Shown: in pieces, positions 48,288-51,157 of the stretch | Layout of the letters: each line of letters opens with the position of its first letter | How positions within the stretch are numbered: position 1 is the stretch's first letter | NCBI GenBank assembly: GCA_031269545.1 | Contig: JAISYZ010000131.1 | Span: forward strand, 1-51,157 | Direction of reading: 5' to 3' | Source: Prevotellaceae bacterium | GTDB lineage: Bacteria > Bacteroidota > Bacteroidia > Bacteroidales > UBA932 | Length of the DNA: 51,157 bases | The notes under the pieces: generated by a model | The model's input: the letters and a program-made list of their open reading frames with translations, nothing else | Databases searched by the model: none | What the model was told of the DNA's origin: nothing | Translations under genes and position numbers: made by a program

Positions 48288-49382
48288 CTATTTCGGCGCT
48301 ATTTTGTAGAGAATAAATCCTATTGCTGCAAAAATAATATTGGGAATCCACACGGCAACGCCAGCAGTTGTCAATCCTCCCTGTACGAACATTTTACAGA
48401 ATTGCATAAACAGTATATAAGTAAATCCCAAACCTATACCCAGACCTATATGCAAACCTATTCCGCCACGCACTTTTCGAGACGACAGCGATACTCCTAT
48501 CAAAGTAAGAATAAACGTAGAAAACGGCATAGCAACACGCTGATACTGTTCAATCAAGATACCGTTGGTATTACCTGCGCCGCGCAAAACCTGCTGTCGG
48601 TAATAATCGCGCAGTTCAAAAAAATCCATTGCTTCGACAACATTATCGCGCGAAGCAAGATCGGCATAATTCAGATTTATTACTGTGTCCAAATCATAAC
48701 CTTTTGAAATTGAATCTTGTCCTGTTTCACTAATCGTGCGGATAAAATATTCGTGAATGTGCCACGAATTTTTAACAGTATCGTATTGCGCATAATCAGA
48801 CATAAGTTTCGATTTCAATTCTCCGTTTTCGAGCCTTTCCAGCGAAAATTTTTGTGCTATTCGTCCGAATGTATTGAATGATGCCATATACACATATTCA
48901 TTCTTACTGAGTTGAAAATGAATATTATTCTCATTGTTGACGTATGCTCGGCGAATATATGTATTTTCAAAATCCTGGCGTATTTTTGTCGATGGCGGAA
49001 TGATAAACAGATTCAAGACAAGGCTGAATGTTGCTAATATGAACGATGATATGAAATAAGGATATAAAAGTCGTTTAAAACTTACGCCGCTCGACAGTAT
49101 GGCGACAATCTCAGTATTCGATGCCATTTTTGATGTGAAAAATATTACTGTGATAAATACAAATAATGGCGAAAACAAACTTGCATAATAAGGTATCAAT
49201 CGTAAATAGTAATCAAATATAATGGCAGACATCGGAACATTGTTGATAAATTTTTCTATTTTCTCGCTCAAATCGAAAACAACAATGATACAGATAATCA
49301 ATAACAGTGAAAAAAAATACGTTCCTATGAATTTACGTATTATGTACCAGTCTAATATTTTGAGTTTTCCGTTGAATTTCAT
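48288..49382 (-). CDS. LptF/LptG-family (YjgP/YjgQ) permease
   Basis: This 364-residue inner-membrane protein belongs to the family that forms the transmembrane part of the LPS exporter LptBFG. The N-terminus LDWYIIRKFIGTYFFSLLLI, the segment TSKMASNTEIVAILSSGVSFKRLLYPYF and the C-terminal helix block (RGGIGLHIGLGIGLGFTYIL) are characteristic. About six transmembrane helices flank a large periplasmic beta-jellyroll domain (about 120-270). Whether it is LptF or LptG cannot be decided. The open frame starts at 49400, but the -7 box 49398-49405 overlaps that codon, so the ATG at 49382 is preferred. It lies 31 nt downstream of tgt. Confidence 0.88.
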   Translation of the reverse strand: MKFNGKLKILDWYIIRKFIGTYFFSLLLIICIIVVFDLSEKIEKFINNVPMSAIIFDYYLRLIPYYASLFSPLFVFITVIFFTSKMASNTEIVAILSSGVSFKRLLYPYFISSFILATFSLVLNLFIIPPSTKIRQDFENTYIRRAYVNNENNIHFQLSKNEYVYMASFNTFGRIAQKFSLERLENGELKSKLMSDYAQYDTVKNSWHIHEYFIRTISETGQDSISKGYDLDTVINLNYADLASRDNVVEAMDFFELRDYYRQQVLRGAGNTNGILIEQYQRVAMPFSTFILTLIGVSLSSRKVRGGIGLHIGLGIGLGFTYILFMQFCKMFVQGGLTTAGVAVWIPNIIFAAIGFILYKIAPK

Positions 49383-49397
49383 ATCATTTTTACTCTG

Positions 49398-49405
49398 CAA
49401 AGATA
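49398..49405 (-). promoter_or_regulatory. Permease gene promoter, -7 box
   Basis: TATCTTTG followed by CAGAG on the minus strand sits in the 31-nt gap after tgt. It gives the permease its own start of transcription and excludes the ATG at 49400. Confidence 0.55.
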
Positions 49406-49413
49406 ATTAAAAA

Positions 49414-50544
49414 TCACAGACGTTGTGTAATTTTTGTTATCATCATATTTTTCCACGATAAAAAATCGCCTGCAATAATTTGTTTTCTTGCTTCGTTTAC
49501 GAGCCACAAATAAAACGCAATATTATGCATACTTGCAATTTGTGCGCCGAGCATTTCGCCTGCAACAAATAAATGCCGCAGATAGGCTTTGCTGTAAACT
49601 GTATCGACAAAGGCAGTTCCATTAGCATCTATTGGAGAAAAATCGTCGTTCCATTTTTGATTTCTTATGTTTATGATACCTTCACCTGTAAACAACATTC
49701 CATTACGTCCATTGCGCGTTGGCATTACGCAATCGAACATATCAACGCCAAGTGAAATATTTTCAAGAATGTTTGCAGGCGTGCCGACTCCCATAAGGTA
49801 ACGAGGCTTGTCGACGGGAAGAATATCTGAAACATAATCAACCATTTCGTACATTTGTTCGACAGGTTCGCCAACCGCAAGTCCTCCTATTGCGTAACCT
49901 TCGCAATTTTGCTTTACTGCATGTTCGGCTGAACGTAAACGCAAATCTTTGTAAACGCAGCCTTGCACAACAGGAAATAATGCCTGACTGTAACCGTATT
50001 TTGGCTGAGTATTGTTGAATTGTTTTATGCACCTTTCGAGCCATTTTTGAGTAAGAGTTAACGATTTTTCGGCATAATCGTGCGATGCCGTTCCCGGAGG
50101 ACATTCGTCAAATGCCATGATAATGTCGGCTCCGATTGTTCGTTGAATATCAATCACCGATTCAGGCGTAAAAAAATGTTTTGAGCCATCGATATGTGAA
50201 CGAAATTCGCAACCATGTTCCGTAAGTTTTCGATTTGCAGCAAGCGAAAAAACCTGAAATCCGCCGCTGTCGGTAAGTATAGGTTTGTTCCACGAAATAA
50301 ATTTGTGTAATCCGCCTGCTTTTTCAAGTATTGTTGCAGTCGGGCGCAAATATAGATGATAAGTATTTCCGAGAATTATTTGTGCATGTACTTCGTTTAT
50401 AAGATCGCGATGAAACACGCCTTTTACGCTGCCGACAGTTCCGACAGGCATAAATATTGGAGTTTCAATATCGCCATGATCTGTAGTAATTATTCCAGCC
50501 CGCGCTTTTGTTTGATTATCGGTATTTTGTAATTTGAATTTCAT
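49414..50544 (-). CDS. tgt: tRNA-guanine transglycosylase (queuine/preQ1)
   Basis: This 376-residue enzyme exchanges guanine-34 of tRNAs with GUN anticodons for preQ1 in queuosine synthesis. Catalytic residues are present: Asp92 in LTDSGGFQVFS and the nucleophile Asp271 in FDCVMPTRNGRNG. The substrate loop MAFDECPPG and FPVVQGCVYKDLR are normal. The zinc site is unusual: where the family has CxCxxC just before YSKAYLRHL, this protein has Gly309, Ala311 and Asp314, although the later His340 is kept. The gene has its own TAnnTTTG box (50561-50568) and precedes the LptF/G-type permease gene by 31 nt. Confidence 0.93.
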   Translation of the reverse strand: MKFKLQNTDNQTKARAGIITTDHGDIETPIFMPVGTVGSVKGVFHRDLINEVHAQIILGNTYHLYLRPTATILEKAGGLHKFISWNKPILTDSGGFQVFSLAANRKLTEHGCEFRSHIDGSKHFFTPESVIDIQRTIGADIIMAFDECPPGTASHDYAEKSLTLTQKWLERCIKQFNNTQPKYGYSQALFPVVQGCVYKDLRLRSAEHAVKQNCEGYAIGGLAVGEPVEQMYEMVDYVSDILPVDKPRYLMGVGTPANILENISLGVDMFDCVMPTRNGRNGMLFTGEGIINIRNQKWNDDFSPIDANGTAFVDTVYSKAYLRHLFVAGEMLGAQIASMHNIAFYLWLVNEARKQIIAGDFLSWKNMMITKITQRL

Positions 50545-50560
50545 ATTTCAATTTATACTG

Positions 50561-50568
50561 CAAAGGTA
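50561..50568 (-). promoter_or_regulatory. tgt promoter, -7 box
   Basis: TACCTTTG followed by CAG on the minus strand, 16 nt upstream of the tgt ATG. Confidence 0.6.
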
Positions 50569-50607
50569 AGAATAAAGTTTGTAATGATAAAGATTAAGAA
50601 ACTCGTT

Positions 50608-50868
50608 TTATTTCCAATTTTCCTTTCCCGCCTCTGTCGTATGCAAGTTATTCGGGAAGGGATATGTTATTGTTTTACATTCGATTAAGTGTCGGTTATA
50701 TTGTGTTGCCACCGTAGGAATTTCTTGTAAAGCCCAGTGTCGCCAAAATAATTTTTTGCCTCTTTTACCGCCTGTTATCAAGCCAACTTTATTTCCAAAT
50801 TCGTACTGTTTGTGCAGTTTGCCTTTGGCGGTGATTTTACCCCCTTTTTTCGTTTTTTCGTCCGCATT
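50608..50868 (-). pseudogene. Decayed IS5-family transposase fragment
   Basis: On the minus strand, one frame reads NADEKTKKGG then KITAKGKLHKQYEFGNKVGL, matching the conserved KGKxHKxYEFGxKV region before the last catalytic residues of IS5-family DDE transposases. Homology then shifts to a second frame, which reads LATLGFTRNSYGGNTI, resembling the GNPYDGHTL motif, before hitting a stop. The fragment has lost both ends, carries at least one frameshift and cannot encode a functional enzyme. No terminal inverted repeats were identified. Confidence 0.65.
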
Positions 50869-50994
50869 CTATGATAACAACCAAATAATTTTAGTTAAAA
50901 AAGCATAAAATCAGGCTGCTAATTTGTAAGTATTTACAAAAGGCGTTTCGCAGTTTATAATAACAGAGAAATTTGTAAAATAGAAATAATTTGC

Positions 50995-51002
50995 TAAATT
51001 TG
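50995..51002 (+). promoter_or_regulatory. Possible promoter of the RHS-like fragment, -7 box
   Basis: TAAATTTG fits TAnnTTTG and lies 12 nt before the ATG at 51015. In AT-rich DNA the match may be fortuitous. Confidence 0.3.
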
Positions 51003-51014
51003 CCGTATCAAATA

Positions 51015-51157
51015 ATGAAAAACGACACAGTGAAAGCCACATACCGATACATAGCCGATGGCACAAAGGCAGGCGCAGTTGACAGCGCAGGCAAGGGTTT
51101 TGATTATCTCGGAACCTTTGTTTATACAAATGAAAATAATGTAAGAACACTCGAAAG
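51015..51157 (+). CDS. RHS-repeat-like protein, partial
   Basis: The open frame of 47 complete codons begins MKNDTVKATYRYIADGTKAG and continues with GFDYLGTFVYTNENNVRTLES to the window edge. The pattern YxYxADGTK...GFDYLGxxVY is typical of the RHS-repeat region just before the core domain in Bacteroidetes RHS proteins, which are large secreted or toxin-delivering proteins. A true RHS gene would have hundreds of residues before this point, but an in-frame stop lies at 50976-50978. It is therefore probably a 5'-truncated remnant next to transposon debris. What lies beyond the edge is unknown. Confidence 0.6.
   Translation, partial: MKNDTVKATYRYIADGTKAGAVDSAGKGFDYLGTFVYTNENNVRTLE

Larger units (their letters stand above)
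50545..51014. other. Intergenic region with transposase relic
   Basis: The region holds the tgt promoter, the decayed IS5-family sequence (50608-50868) and a candidate promoter for the RHS-like fragment (50995-51002). No intact gene is seen. Confidence 0.55.

Overview
The window reads as chromosomal DNA of an AT-rich member of the Bacteroidetes, most likely Bacteroidales. Three things point there. At least eighteen transcription units begin just downstream of the phylum-specific -7 box TAnnTTTG. The encoded families (PorP/SprF, type B gliding-motility C-terminal domain, DUF1573, DUF3857, IgGFc-binding-like surface protein, 47-nt type II-C style CRISPR repeat) are typical of the phylum. The lysine 5,6-aminomutase alpha gene and a MeaB GTPase suggest amino-acid fermentation with B12 enzymes. 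No taxonomic marker was searched, so the placement is inference.

Layout. 1-203: one end of an IS3-family element. 400-12201: housekeeping genes: nadE and glyS converge, then a minus-strand run of bglX-like GH3 glucosidase, popT (DUF368), a TPR protein, a DUF6913-like protein and ligA, followed by a SAM hydroxide adenosyltransferase gene. 12202-13280: a gene-free stretch packed with palindromic dispersed repeats. 13281-15138: coaD and a secreted thioredoxin-fold protein that has lost one active-site cysteine. 15139-17439: AT-rich DNA with an AraC-type regulator and two candidate RNA structures. 17440-29096: the main accessory locus, a three-gene type IX secretion module: a 2832-residue surface protein with a type B C-terminal signal, a PorE-like TPR/beta-propeller/OmpA protein, and a PorP/SprF outer-membrane protein.

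29562-43897: a small 2[4Fe-4S] ferredoxin, a tandem DUF1573 pair, meaB, a pair of DUF3857 transglutaminase-fold proteins (one with catalytic residues, one without), a YihY membrane protein, two tRNA-Leu genes, kamD, a lipoprotein, a MutS-like ATPase that is probably KamC, and a nitroreductase. 44193-47288: gyrB and an M23/LysM peptidase. 47430-48228: a structured dispersed repeat, hairpins and a seven-spacer CRISPR array with no cas genes in view. 48288-50544: an LptF/LptG-family permease and tgt. 50608-51157: a decayed IS5-family transposase and the beginning of an RHS-like coding fragment.

Most distinctive signals: (a) every CRISPR repeat contains what looks like a complete Bacteroidetes promoter, and the broken terminal repeat keeps only the promoter half; (b) a 91-nt repeat at two distant 3' flanks has a compensatory base-pair change, suggesting an RNA-structured element; (c) the SprB/SprF-like secretion module with recent internal duplications of 494 and 315 residues.
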